A stretch of 64,000 nt of DNA from Tetrapyrgos nigripes (lineage: Eukaryota; Basidiomycota; Agaricomycetes; Agaricales; Campanellaceae). Below are positions 11,675 to 23,582 of the stretch, one piece after another (positions within the stretch are counted from its first letter, which is position 1; every line of letters begins with the position of its first letter). A program made the position numbers and the translations under genes. The notes under the pieces were generated by a model. That model saw only the letters and a program-made list of their open reading frames with translations. It was not told where the DNA came from and made no database searches. The stretch lies in NCBI GenBank assembly GCA_013368315.1, contig JAACJM010000218.1, forward strand, positions 62,001 to 126,000, written 5' to 3'.

Positions 11675-12518
11675 ATGGTTGTAGCAAACAATCTCAGAGA
11701 CTATTGGCGTCATCATATGCCTTTGCCTCTTTTCAGCGTGCATCTCATGGGGGACTTCCTGGTGGCTCTCTGTTCCAACGAAGGACGCATCACTGTGCCT
11801 TCCATACTGCTGCTACAGGAATCTGATCTAGCTGACATTGCCTGGAACCTCTGCATGGCATTATCACTGAGGCAAAGACATTGGTTTGGGGACAGCTCTC
11901 TGGGTAGCTGACCAATGGTACACCTTGATCATGTCCATCACCGAGAGTGAGACTCTCTACGATGACTTTCCTACTGCCATTCTATACATCCAGGAGACCC
12001 TTCATGACTGGGAATCTACGCCTGAGAGATGGAACGTTTCAGTCGCCACCATTTGTCAGCCTGTCTGGCTCAGATATCATCAAAGGATCCTTTCCCAGTG
12101 TGCTCATTACATGAAGATCCTCCCTGCTGGTATAAATTCTTACCTGTCCATCTGGGTTCATGACAACAGACGTGGCTCACACTCCCAATCCTCTGGCTGG
12201 CACAGCTCTTTGTCTTCCTTTCATGGTGGTCACTCCAGCTCCTCTCTCCAGAAACTCCTCTGTTGGCTGTGTGGTCTTGCCCACCACTACAAGGAACACA
12301 AGACAAGACCCAGCGACTTCATTAAGAAGTTGGGTAATGCCTACAAAGACTCTCAGCAGCGCACGTACTGCATTGGCTACAATGGGCATGGCTGCTCACT
12401 CTCCTCTTCCAGCTGCCAGTACCTCCACCTCTGTTGCAGATCCGACAAACACAACTCTCAAAACCATCCCTCCACTGGCTCTGGCTCCAGACACGATTCC
12501 TCCTCCAAGAAAACATAA
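11675..12518 (+). pseudogene. YR-1 Gag C-terminal region with cysteine/histidine finger
   Basis: Two frames joined by a frameshift near 11890. They carry an alpha-helical region (LMGDFLVAL.., then ADQWYTLIMSITESETLYDD) and end in a Cys/His cluster at about 12365-12470 (TYCIGYNGHGCS..SCQYLHLCC). This resembles the zinc-binding region that closes Gag in DIRS-like elements. The reading is a family-level inference; exact residues of the finger may be altered. Confidence 0.5.
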
Positions 12519-14342
12519 TCTCTTTCCCATCATCACCAGGCTTCATCACGAAGTTTGGTCTAGACTACTCATCGCCACCGGTGGTTACGAGAAGTTTAGG
12601 AAGGTTCTGGAAGGCCTTCAAGACAGGTTCCTCATCAGCATAGAAAATTATACACTCTCTCACACCTTCATACCCAACAATCACCACTCTGCGACTGTCC
12701 ACTCTCAGGTCATTACCGACAAATTTTGTGAAGAGATCAACAAAGGGCATATCTCTATCAGTTTTGACCCCTCTTACCTCGAATCTATTATCGGTCCTTT
12801 CTGCACTTTGCCCTTAGCTGTTATAGAACAGAAACTGGGGAAATTTCGCATAATCATCAACCATTCTTATCCTTTCACTCCTATTCACTTGCAGCATTCC
12901 CTTGGCTCTCTTACCTCCCTCAGTGATGTCCTACATAATGACACACAAATCCCTCCTCCTGTCACCATTGATCCTGAGATCTACTCTGTCAACTCACTGA
13001 TCGACACTGACAAGTTCCAATGTGCCTGTGGCACTTTCTCTGAATGTTGGCTCCTTGTAGCTAACGTGCCTCCTGGTACCCAGGTGTCTCTCTTTGATGT
13101 TGATGCCGCCTTCCGAAATATCCCCATTCACCTGTCTGCACACAACTTCGTTGCTCTCATGTTCGATGGTATGATCTACCTGGACCAATGCCTGAATTTT
13201 GGAAAGGCTTCCTCACCTGGCATATGGGGCCACGTCACTGATGCTATGGTTCATATCCTCTTGCACATGGGTAAGCCACCTAATGGTACTTCCACCTCCA
13301 ATCTCCTGATCATTGTATTCCATCCAACCTTTCTTCCTTTTCAGGTGTCAAGGCCCTTATCAAGTGGGTCGATGATTTCATATTCTTCCAGTATCCCTGA
13401 TGCTCCCTTGGAAATAACGCCTATGACTACTCATATGATGAAAGCCTTATTTGGTGTATAGCTGAAAATCTCAACTGGCCTTGGGCACCATCTAAATTTG
13501 TAGCCTTTGCCTTCCTTTTCCTCTACATTGGTTTCCATTGGGACATCAAGAAGAAGACTGTCAAATTACCTAAAGCTAAGAAGATCAAGTACTCTGTGAA
13601 GATCTCCACTTTCCTTTCCAACAGTGCTCATACCAAAAAAGAGGCTGAATCTGTAGTGGGTACCCTCCAACATGTAACTCTGGTAGCACCCCAAGGACAC
13701 TCCTACCCCGCTTCCCTACACCGCTTCGTATCGGGTTTCAAGGAAGATGCCCGAGCATTGGTTCATCACCATCGCACCAAGACCATGGAAGACGACCTCA
13801 AATGGTGGCTTGAACAGCTACAACTTGAGTTCTTGGGTCTTCACATTGTCAATCCCCCCCCTGTGGATCCATCCATCACCCTCTTCATTGACGCCTCCAC
13901 TTCTTGGGGCATAGGCCTCATTCTTAACAACAGATGGCTAGCCTGGCAGTTCAAACCGAACTGGTCTGGCAATGGTTGCCACATTGGATGGGCCGAAATG
14001 GTCGCCATCAAGCTCGCTATTCTTACCCTCATCACATCACATGTCAAACAGTCTCACATTCGCATTCTCTCCAATAATCAAGGTGTCGTTGGAGCTCTCA
14101 AGGCAGGATATTCTCGGGGCCCTGTTCAAAACGCTTCCTTATGTTGCATAGTCTCTTTAATGCAAGAACATTCTATCTGGCTTTCAGGTGACTGGATACC
14201 TTCAGCATCCAACCTTGCCGATGACCCCTTGCAAGGTGTTTTTCCTTCCAGAGATTCTCTTCATCCCATCCTCCCAAACTTCCCAAAGAATTGTGTCCAT
14301 ACTTGCCATGACCCTCGTATTACACCCATTACAGTAGACTAA
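12484..14342 (+). pseudogene. YR-1 reverse transcriptase and RNase H
   Basis: DIRS-type RT: FGKFRI-like palm strand (KLGKFRIIINHSYPF), DVDAAFRNIPI (about 13100), then the catalytic VDD in IKWVDDFIFF at about 13360-13380. A GT..AG segment (13272-13343, GTAAGCC..TTTTCAG) sits between ..LLHMG and GVKALIKWVDD and behaves as an intron. A TGA follows near 13398, where relatives have Arg. RNase H follows in the frame 13596-14342: SITLFIDASTSWGIGL, ILSNNQGVVGALKAG and DWIPSASNLADDP. It is inactive because of frameshifts and stops. Confidence 0.82.
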
Positions 14343-14456
14343 TTTCTCCAAATGAACAACCTGTCCATCTGTTGTACCTTACTATGTTTTCCTTCTTACT
14401 CTGTACCTCAATGATAATAAATAGGGATCCTCCAGTCGTGACATCATCGATAGTGT

Positions 14457-15701
14457 GTGCCTGAGCCAAACAAATATCTTATAACCTGTACCTCTAACTC
14501 GACTAAAACCATCACACACCCCACACTCACTACTATTCTACTTCTCCCTACTATCCTTATCATGCCTCACAGCAGCTCCCTCGGCCCAAACAGACCCAGA
14601 ACATGCCCAGCAAAACATTTGTCTTCACTTCCTCCCCGTTTTGCTGATGAACCCAACTTCAACACACTTTGCAACCCCACCTTGTCCAACAATGTTGCAG
14701 ACACCATTGCCAGTGCAGTAAAACCCGAAACACATTGATGTCAACAACTCGCAGTTACCAAATTCGCTGTTTGGGCAAACAACATGGGCCTACACCCTGA
14801 TGAAGTCCTTCCTGCTCCCAAAGCTATCCTTTGCAAGTTCGCAGCATCCTTCCTGGGACGTCTGGCCAGTAGTACTGTTAAGGCCAAGATGAATGCTCTT
14901 AAGACCTGGCACATCACTTTGGGTTATCACTGGAATGGTGTGGAACTTTTGCAATGCACCCTCACTGGTATCAACTGTCAATCTCCCTTGACGTCTCATC
15001 ATCCTGAGCGACCACCAGTCACTCGTGACATGATGTGCAGTTGCCACGTCGCCTGGTCCACATCAGCTCAGGGTGACCACAAGTGCACTAGCACTGCGGC
15101 TAAATGCAGTCTCCCTGGCCAACTCTGCCTCAGTAAGTTTGGTCCGTCTGTCCCAGCCTTACTATCCTAACACCTTCATCACCCCCTGACTATCTCTCCA
15201 GGTGAGATCTTCCCTCGTCACTCTGATCCGTGTCTCTTCGATCCATCCAAACATCCCCGAGTACAAGATGTTGTGGAACTCCCTCCTCCAATTCCTGAAT
15301 CCAAACATGGCCCTCTCTCTATCTATCTTCCCAGCACAAAAACATCCGTCTCCAGAGGAGATTATGCCCACATCCATGCTTACCACAGATCCTTGAACAC
15401 CACTAAAGTGACCCACCTCCATGTTCGTGCCAATGACCTCAGCCCCAGCGACCCCATCATGTCATTCTGTGATGACTCTGGAAAACTCAAATGCATATCA
15501 CTTTGCAACAACGTATGGAGCAAGGAAGGCTATCCCCATTTCACAGGTCATTCCTTCTGCATCGGAGGCACCACCCTCAACCCAGAATATGTAAAGATGT
15601 GTGCCTTCACCCAGTACTGGCATGACCTCCACACCTGCGCCAGCATCCACATTGACCGAGTGCACGCTCACAGGCGTCTACACCAATGTCTCAACATTTA
15701 G
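14457..15701 (+). pseudogene. YR-1 tyrosine recombinase
   Basis: The N-terminal SAM-like half is at 14784-15125 (KAILCKFAASFLGRLASSTV, then VKAKMNALKTWHITLGYHW). The catalytic half is at 15195-15701. A GT..AG segment (about 15132-15202) separates them and looks like an intron. The family's box II motif H-S-F-R-I-G-G is present as GHSFCIGGTT (about 15545), so the catalytic arginine is replaced by cysteine (CGC to TGC, a CpG change). The region where the nucleophilic tyrosine should stand is degenerate. The enzyme would normally insert circular element DNA by recombination. Confidence 0.75.
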
Positions 15702-16004
15702 CTTTCAGACTGTTTCCAAACCTTCCTCCTCCATTATGCCTTATGACCAACCAAAAAATTTTCCCTGACGCCTTTAATGTTTACTACTCAACGCTCATTA
15801 CTCACCTAGCACTTGTTTCCCGTCTTTTCTGTATTCCATTCCCTATACCTAACTGTCTCTATTACATACACATAAATTGTAACTTGTCACTATCCACTAC
15901 AATCAACATTCGCATTGTCTCTTCCACACCTTGCTTGACCTTTGGCCTTTGGGTGTCTAATCATCTGGATGATACAATGTGCTTCGGCTTGCTCGAGTGC
16001 TTTG

Positions 16005-16148
16005 GGTTGTCGTATCCTTATCCTTCTGGACACCCCTGACTCCGAAAATCTGTGTGAGAAAACCTTGGAATAAAATTTCCGCCATCTGCCCAAGTCGACA
16101 GAATGCGATTGCGGTCTGTTTCATGTGAACAGAACTCCATCTACCAAA
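16005..16148 (+). repeat. YR-1 split direct repeat B1
   Basis: Starts GGTTGTCGTATCCTTATCC and repeats at 16529-16654. B2 lacks an internal block of about 18 bp (CATCTGCCCAAGTCGACA). Confidence 0.88.
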
Positions 16149-16298
16149 GTGGGATTCTATGACGACAGGACAGAGAATATATTTTCGGAGCATGAGTTTC
16201 TGACATCGCGACAACGTGACCTAGTTCCTTCTTGACTCTTGCGTCCATCATCTCCATAAGGATATCTTTCCTTACATACATTCCTCCTCAATAAACTC
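16149..16298 (+). repeat. YR-1 split direct repeat A2
   Basis: Second 150-bp copy of A1, directly following B1 with no spacer. The A2-B2 spacer (16299-16528) has no coding content. Confidence 0.9.
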
Positions 16299-16528
16299 AA
16301 CCCACCTCCACCCCACTTTCTCCTCCATAAATTTCCTTAACTTACCTTACAAATATTTAACCAACCCACCACCACCCCTTCTCCTCCATAATTTCTTTAA
16401 ACTCTCACAAATCCAATTGCAAATGCTTCGCTCAATCATTTATTGTAAACTCATAGACACTTTATGAACAAACTGTTATCACACTTTACATATGGATCTT
16501 AAAGCAGTCTGTTGTCCAGAAGTATACT

Positions 16529-16654
16529 GGTTGTCGTATCCTTATCCTTCTGGACACCCCTGACTCTGAAAATTTATCTGAGAACACCTTGGAATAAATT
16601 TTCCGCAGAATGCGAATGCGGTCTGTTTCACGTGAACAGAACTCCATCTATGAA
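16529..16654 (+). repeat. YR-1 split direct repeat B2 (right end)
   Basis: Second copy of B1, ending ..AACTCCATCTATG before host sequence AAAAAGAAAATATTGC of element A. Confidence 0.85.
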
Positions 16655-17136
16655 AAAGAAAATATTGCTAGATCAGCAAATCTGGGCCTGTTTAAGGTAG
16701 AAGAAGGGTTATTGCTCCAAAACGGAATAATATATGTGCCAGACAACACAAACATACGAACGAAAATCATCCAAAGTCACCATGACCATAAACTACAAGG
16801 GCACCCTGGCATCAACACGACTGTAAAGCTTATCAACCAAACTTATTACTGGCCTCAGATCGCTAGGGACGTTACTAACTATGTGCAATCCTGTAATACA
16901 TGTAACCGCATTAAGAACGTACAGAGAAAACCCTTTGGTTTATTAAAACTGCTGCAAATCGGGCAACAACCTTGGATGTCGATCTCTGTAGATCACATAA
17001 CCAAATTACCCCTTTTGAACGGCTTCAATGCAATAATGGTAGTGGTGTGCAGACTATCAAAACAGGCAATTTTCATACCTTGTAAAACAACGGATAATGC
17101 TACAGATTTAGTAAATTTATTCATCAAATATGTATT
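16655..17136 (+). pseudogene. Element A integrase, part 1
   Basis: The H2C2 zinc-binding region (H..H in SHHDHKLQGHPGINTTVKLI, then C-X2-C in SCNTCNRIKN) is at about 16770-16915. The start of the catalytic core follows, with the first aspartate in WMSISVDHITKLPLLNGFNA (about 16975-17030). The core is cut after ..DLVNLFIKYV, where the 11.4-kb insertion begins at 17137. It continues at 28585 with F-A-K-H-G-L-P. Confidence 0.88.
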
Positions 17137-17218
17137 AGAGAGCTTGTGCAGAGCCACCAGAAGCCATGTGTGGCTTAGTAAGTGTGCGCAGAGCGGTTGG
17201 CTCGAAGTTGTGTGCGCA
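17137..17218 (+). repeat. Left inverted repeat of the 11.4-kb insertion
   Basis: About 80 bp pair with the reverse complement of 28400-28481. Nearly all mismatches are CG against TG or CA. The core in the right copy is the perfect 14-bp palindrome AGCCACATGTGGCT. Confidence 0.88.
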
Positions 17219-17456
17219 ACCCAAATGCAGCCATATATCGCTCGTCAGTCCAACAACTGCCATTCCTTCTCTTCTATCCCCATTTCACATCACAACCAAG
17301 GCCTCAGGGAACTCACTGTGCAGCTCCAAGTGTCATGGTACTGTATGACACATCAGAAGTATGGCAGGAACATTTGGGCTTTCATTAGGATACACAGGTG
17401 TATATGTCACTTTCTGTGTATTTTTTTGGGTCTAAATTTGATTTAGGGCTGCTTAG

Positions 17457-17560
17457 AATGGTCCAGTCCCTTGCATATCTGATCTGGCTTACAAGGCCAA
17501 ATGAAATGAGGCTGAGTTTCTTACACTCTCTTTCCACGTGTGGCTATGTGTAAGTGTTCC
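17457..17560 (-). repeat. Copy of the GGCCTCGTAA-terminal repeat
   Basis: The stretch TTACAAGGCCAAATGAAATG and what follows (GAGGCTGAGTTTCTTACACTC, then TGTGGCTATG) match, in inverse orientation, the right end of the 466-bp insertion at 9740-9799. The rest of that element was not recognised here. Confidence 0.6.
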
Positions 17561-18304
17561 CTATTTTACCTGTCCATTTCATTCCATGTAATCTTCCATG
17601 TGATTTTCATTTTGTTTGTTGTTGCTTTTCTTCTGCTTCCTCCCACTTTCTGTCAGACCCAACATTATCACATTCTTCCTTCATACCCTTGCTGTTGGAC
17701 CCAACCCTATGGCCCATCTTTTTTTCAATGATATCCTCCCCTCTGCTCCCATCTATCTATCTATTTGGTATCTGAGCTGCAATTCAAAGTCCGACTTGAT
17801 GCGCTTCTCTCCATACCACCAACACCATGTCTGTTCTAGTCTTCCTGGCTGTCGATATAAGCTCATCTCAGCTGCTGCAAGATCAGGCTGACCTTTACTT
17901 CCACAGAGAGACTAGCATGATAATACTGTGATTCTGGGCCTGTTTCTATCTCGACTGATGTACTTCCAACCCCTACAATCTGTGATAGCATGTTGGTCAT
18001 CTCATCATACACATTCTGCTTCATATCCATCCCTAATGTGAGTGGTCGTCTCCAGCCCTGTTTCTATATCTCGCACCACTGGTTCCTCTCAACTGAGTCG
18101 ATGTTGAGGAACTGTTGAAAAGTGTGGCGACCGCTGCGTCTCATTCTGGACCTCTATATTTCGAAAATTTCCTGTTTTGCTCCTGATGACCTCATCTTTG
18201 ATGACTGATACCCTCTGGAGTACTCCCTCTTGAGGAAGGTTCACACCATTGTCAGTACCAACGACCTATGACTTCTGGTACAAATGCTTTCATCCATTAC
18301 CCAG

Positions 18305-18722
18305 TGTCAAGAACGTTGTCACTTAGCAAAGAACCACCCAGGTCACACAATGAACAAGATAGATTTGACAGTTATAATGAGACGAGAGAGAGAGAGATAG
18401 AGGATAACAATGATGGAAAAGGGTGAGTAATTGACTATGCTCGACACTGCACTGTACTGAGAGCGGAGTGGAGACGAAGTGAACAGACTAAAGAACTAAC
18501 TACAAGCCCGTTGGTATATATGTGAAAGAAGTGAATAAAGAGTAAGTGAATAGGTGAGAATGTCCATGGAGATAAAGATCGGAGATAGGAATCGGAGGAG
18601 ATAAATGATGTACATGTCAGATCAAGTGATGGTAACCGTAGACAAGGAAAATGATGATGAAAGACATGAATAGTAGTCCGTGGAGTTAAGAAATAAATAC
18701 AGAAGAGCGGCGTTTCGTGACA
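18305..18722 (-). repeat. 3' LTR of chromovirus B
   Basis: 418 bp, near identical to 25397-25816. In plus reading it begins TGTCAAGAACGTTGTCAC and ends CGTTTCGTGACA. It is preceded by CCCAG. Confidence 0.95.
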
Positions 18723-19195
18723 CTACCCCCTTCTTATGACGAGCTTACACTGGAGCTCGTTTGCCAATTACCGTAATACCTTCTCCAACTGACGTTGAGC
18801 CACACATCTAGCCCGATGTCCTCGTCCCAATCTGCATCGAGTTCTGCCATCTTCTCCCCCCACGTACACTGTTTGACCCGGTTGTGGTCTCCTGCGTGTC
18901 CTGTGCGTAGTCGACACCATCATCCTGAACGTCGTCCATATGCACAACGTCGCCTGTTGCCTAGTTGCCACCACTCGGGCTGCCATGACTCTGTTGTGGT
19001 CGCTGTGTTGGTTGTGAGGACGGTGGTGGTAGTGGCGGACATTTGTCTCTGCTATTGGAGGATGTAGGAGGTGGCAGTGGTGCTGTTGTTTGGAATGTGG
19101 AATTGTTTTTGATTTGCTGCTGGAAGGTGGCTTTTTAAGACGTTCTCTGATAGGACGGGGACCTGACCTTGTTATCTTTTGACGGTAGATGCCGT

Positions 19196-20527
19196 CTACT
19201 TGTGTCGATATGCCCATGGATGTTCTAGGTGGAATTTCTTGACCATGTCCATTACGTTTGACAGGTTGGACGTGGGAACCCAAGAGTTCTCAGAGCCAGG
19301 GTAGTCCAACCATTTAATCAGGTATTGAGTCCCCTTTCTATTCCTGGTAGGCTTTGAATCCAGTATTTTTTCTACGTCGTATTCTTCATCTGCATCCAGT
19401 AGCTCTGCGGGTGGTTCTGGGTAATTTGGCCCATGTGCGTCCGTCTCAACGTATGGTGATAGTAAGGATGCGTGAAAGACAGGGTGTATTCGCCAAGTCT
19501 TCGGTAATTTCAACTTGTAGTTGACCTCGCTGATTTTCTCAGTGATTTCGAATGGTCCATGACGATGATCAGACAACTTAGCTTTTGGTCTTGTCGTTTT
19601 TAGATTCTTTCCATCCAGTAACACTCTATCCTCAACTTTGTACCCCGTCCATGGTATAGAGTGGTTTCCATACTGAGTCTTCATGGTTTCTGCCGCTGAA
19701 GATAGACTAGCTTTAAGTTCGTCTCTGAGTCGGTTAAGGTTTTCGAGTCATTCTTCGACTGTTGGTAAGTTAGATGTCGGGTTGAACGTCAGAAAGAATT
19801 GCGGTTGATATCCGTGTAGGAGTTCGAATGGTGATTTCCCAGTTGCTGAGTGAACTCTAGTGTTATGGCTGAATTCCGCATATGGTATGTAGTCTACCCA
19901 GTCTTCCTGTTGGTAATTGCAGAAGACTCGTAAGAATTGCTCTAGCTCTTGGTTGTATTGCTCCGATTCTCCGTCTGTCTGTGGGTGATAAGCTGTGCTC
20001 AGGGCTGATTTTACTCCGAGTTTCTCGTGGATCGCAGCCATGACCTTGCTAGCGAACTGTGGTCCCCGGTCGGAGATCATTTTATCCCACAGTCCATATC
20101 GTCACCATGTATGGTCAAGCAGGAGGTTAACCGTACCGTCACTGTCAATTGTCTTTGTGCACGGCGATATAACGACGGTTTTTGTTGACCTGTCGACAAC
20201 AACATGTACTGCATTGAATCCTTTACATTCGGGAAGATCCGTGATGAAGTCGGTCGTGATAGTTCTGAAGGGTCATTCTGGAATTTCGGTGGGTACCAAG
20301 GGGATACGGATCGGGTTATTGTTGGCTTTCGTTAGTTGACATTTGGCACAACCGTTGATGTAGTCTCTGATGAATACCAACATACCCGGCCACCAGAATT
20401 CTCTGCTTACTAGTTCATAGGTCTTGTATCTTCCAGGGTGTCCCGTCGCTAAGGAGTCGTGGTGTAGTTTTACGATGTCCCGTCGGAGATCGTTGTCAGC
20501 TGGAACATATATTTTTCTGCGGAACAA
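19196..20527 (-). pseudogene. Element B integrase with chromodomain
   Basis: In element sense: the H2C2 zinc region (KLHHDSLATGHPGRYKTYEL, then C-X2-C in NGCAKCQLTK, 20470-20340); the DDE core with the first D in TTDFITDLPE (about 20250), the second in MISDRGPQFASKV (about 20075), and the E in DGESEQYNQELEQFLR (about 19975); the GPF/Y module (KLSDHRHGPFEITEK, about 19560). The chromodomain follows (EYDVEKILDSKP, then YLIKWLDYPGSENSWVP, 19385-19270) and normally steers integration to heterochromatin marks. Stops are all TGA: 20273, 20102, 19748. A further frame runs on to 18768. Confidence 0.9.
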
Positions 20528-20587
20528 TACGATCCTGTCTTCGTAGTTCCATTCCTGTAGATTTTTTACCAGGGACTGTGGTCCGTT

Positions 20588-22472
20588 TCATAGAATGACA
20601 TCGAGGGCACTCACTACTTCGAGGTCCCTTTTGGGGGACTCTTTGATTCTTCGCCGTACTTCCACATCTCCTATGGCAGTCACGGTTCCTTGTCTGGTTG
20701 CTCAGATACGGAAGAACTTGGGGTCGAGTAGGACTCTATTGGCATTGTCGTTTTCTATTCCAATTCGATGATCTGGTCGTCTAGATAATGGGTCAGCTTT
20801 GTTAAGGCTTCCCGGTTTATGCATTAGAGAGAACTCAAATCGTGTCAGGAACAGCGCCCATCGTGCCTGTCGTCGGCTTAGTTTCTGAGCCATTTGGAAG
20901 TATGTCAGGTTGTGATGATCAGTCAAGATTTCGATGGAATGTGGGGCTCCTTCTAGGTAATGTCGCCACGCTTCTAATGCCCGTATAATCGCAAGTAACT
21001 CCTTGTCGTGAATATCGTAGTTTCGTTCAGTCTCGGAGAGCAACTTGGAGATGCATGAGTATTCCCCCTGTTGCATATTCTGATGCGTCAACTTCTACTC
21101 GGTATGGTTTGGTATGATCGGGCATTAGCAGAACTGGTTTGGAGGTGAAGGCTGCCTTGAGGGATTGAAAGGCTTCCTCCGCTGCTGTCCCCCAACTCCA
21201 CTGATTATCCTTTTTGGTTAGGTTGAACAGTGGTTGTGCGATTTTTGAAAAGTCTTTGATGAACCGTCTGTAGAAATTCCCAAATCCTAGAAATGCTTGT
21301 ACTTCTTTTACCGTTTTTGGGGTTGGCCAATCGACTACTCCTGCTACTTTAGCAGGGTCCATTGCTAAGGTATCGTGGGAGACAATAAGGCCTAGAAAGT
21401 CGACCTTATCAGTTTCAAAAATGCACTTCTCTGGCTTCACATATAAGTTGTTGTCCCGTAAGCGTTGTAACACCCTTCGTACGAGTTCACGGTGTTCTGA
21501 CAAATCTTGAGTGAATATGAGAATGTCATCCATATAAATAACGACCTTCCCTTGATCAATGAGATCCTTAAAGATTGTATTCATCATTGCTTGGAAAGTG
21601 GCAGGTGAATTCATAAGTCCAAAGAACATGACCGTTGGCTCGAAGAGTCCTCAATTGGTCTTAAAGGCGGCTTTCCATTCGTCCCCTTCCTTGATCTGGA
21701 CATTGTTATACCCCCATCGGAGGTCGATTTTGGAGAATACGTGTGCGTTTTTGAGTTTGTCGATCAATTCTGGGATAAGTGGTAAGGGATAAGCGTTCTT
21801 TATAGTGCCCTTGTTCAGCTCTCTGTAGTCCTGTACAGGTCGTAGTTTTCCATCCTTTTTTTTGACGAAGAAGAAAGGACTTGCTATGGGTGACTTTGAT
21901 GGTTTAATGTATCCTTTTTTCAGATTTTTGTCTAGGAAAGAGTCTAATTCGGTTTGCTCGTTGGGTGATAGAGGGTATGTTTTGCATGTTCGCGGTTGAA
22001 AGTCTTCTCATAGTTCGATTGCGTGGTCCCAACTGCTTCGTTGGGGTAGACGTTCCGAGGTTTCTTTATCGAATACCGACAAGTAGTTGTGATATTGTTT
22101 AGGGATTCGTTCCTTCAGTGATGTCGGTTGGTCTGTTGTCGGTTTGTTTTCAGCAATTTGTTGTGCCTTTGTAAAAGCTGCTCGGATACTCAGCTTGGTT
22201 CCCAGTGACTCTCCATCTTGATTTTCTGGAACGTTGATATATTCCATGGCGAGTTCGCTCCATTGGTGTGGAACTTCCCATTGTCCGGTTGTATCTTCTG
22301 AGGATAACAGTGCTCCTAATTCAATCGGTTTCGAGCGAGTGTTCAGAGACTGTGATCTTTGTCGTTGCCCTGCTACCTTCGGCTGTGCTACTGGCTTATA
22401 GGGCCCTGTAGGTTCTTTGTATAGCACTTGGTATTCCCGGTGATATGTTCTAGGATCAACTACTTCAGGTCA
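20588..22472 (-). pseudogene. Element B reverse transcriptase and RNase H
   Basis: In element sense: a pre-RT segment (22427-22010), then [20 protein letters not shown] (about 21870), [20 protein letters not shown] (about 21720), FEPTVMFFGLMNSPATFQ (about 21600), and the catalytic YMDD in VVIYMDDILIFTQ (about 21530). RNase H begins [15 protein letters not shown] (about 21090); after a frameshift near 21060 come [16 protein letters not shown] and [11 protein letters not shown]. Interruptions are TGA at 22470, 22008, 21651, 20702 and 20588. The one at 21651 replaces the Arg of the family's TNRGLFEP. Catalytic aspartates are retained. Confidence 0.9.
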
Positions 22473-23339
22473 TCTTGGTTTCGTGGGATGTATATTCAAC
22501 TTAGCTCTGATTTTAACTGGTGGATTCTCCAACATGCAGGTATCGTTACAGCACGTCAAGTAAACTTCTGAGGTCGCCCAGTTGATTTCTGGGTTGTGAT
22601 GTTCTAGCCAGTTGGTTCCTAGAATGATATCGTGTTTACCAATGTCTGTAATATAAAATTCGGAAGTTTCTTCATGATACGATTCTTGATCTTGTGTATA
22701 GATTCGTAACTTTTGGATGGTATAGTGTGTCACCCATCCCATAACGTTTTCCGATCCATCAACATTTTGTACGGGGAAGGGTTTTTTTATGAGGATTCGA
22801 TTCAGGTGATGTTTTTGAGCGAAAGCGTTGTTGATAATAACTCCTTCTGCTCCGCTGTCCAGTAAAGCGATTGCGTCGATTTTTCGTCCAGTTATTTTAC
22901 CGATTAATTCCGTTTCTAGTTCTATTGAGGAAATCTGTCGATTCCGAGTGATTGCTGTGATTCTTAGCTTAGATGGGAATTGTGGCTTACAAAAGGGTAT
23001 AAGGCTTGTGTATTGCCTATTCTTTACTGGTATATATGTCCACATTCCTCCTCCTGACAACGTGACAGGGGAGGTATTCAAAAATCTGATTCTGTTACCA
23101 GGTCCTTCAAGTAACCCACTGCCTTCTCCCTTTCTTCTCCAGATAGCGCCCTGACCTTGGTGGTGAATTCTTCCGCAATTTCCTTCATCATCAGATTTGT
23201 TCCGGAGGATGATGCTTCGGTAGTAGCTGTCTTGATCGAAGGTTTCCAGGTCGTGTTGTCTGAATTGCTCGTACTGGATCTGGGGAATGTAGGACAGTTG
23301 AATGTAGTATGTCCTAGACCGCGACAACCAAAGCATCAT
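22473..23339 (-). pseudogene. Element B protease with upstream zinc knuckle
   Basis: The zinc knuckle CFGCRGLGHTTFNC lies around 23330-23285, just after a TGA in KEG-TGA-CFGC, where relatives have Arg. The retropepsin follows in a shifted frame: DAIALLDSGAEGVIINNAF (about 22870-22815), then IGKHDIILGTNWLEHHNPEI (about 22650-22590). The protease cuts the Gag-Pol polyprotein. The DSG catalytic triplet is intact. The frame stays open until the TGA at 22470, which continues directly into the pre-RT segment. Confidence 0.85.
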
Positions 23340-23582
23340 CCCTCTTTCTTCATTCTTTCCCTTTCCTCGTTTGTCAGTTTAGGCAGATATTTAACTTTTG
23401 GGGATGCACCTGGGTTATTGTTCTGGAAAGCATTTACTTCCATGCTTCTCGTTCTCTCCATCCCCTCGTTGTTTACTCCATAGAGCCTTCTCAGTCTGCC
23501 TTTCTACCCAAATCATATGTTGTTTAACTGCAGTTCTTTGTAGAGTTTCAAGGTTCTTGGGTTGGGGTTGCAGGTAGGAGAT

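Larger units (their letters stand above)
10110..16654 (+). mobile_element. YR-1: tyrosine-recombinase retrotransposon with split direct repeats
   Basis: DIRS-order element. Instead of LTRs it has split direct repeats in the order A1 (10110-10259), ORFs, B1 (16005-16148), A2 (16149-16298), B2 (16529-16654). A1 and A2 are both 150 bp and nearly identical, and B1 directly abuts A2. This A1-B1-A2-B2 plan is that of PAT/Ngaro-type elements. ORFs encode a Gag-like protein, DIRS-type RT with RNase H, and a tyrosine recombinase, all decayed. Both junctions with element A carry AAAAAGAAA, consistent with integration by recombination at a short shared sequence. No integrase or aspartic protease was seen, as expected for the order. 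Confidence 0.88.

Noticed and set aside
17540..17891. Overlapping plus-strand frames inside the 11.4-kb insertion as a gene
   Set aside because: C/T-rich sequence gives open frames in all three phases. No domain, start context or splice pattern.
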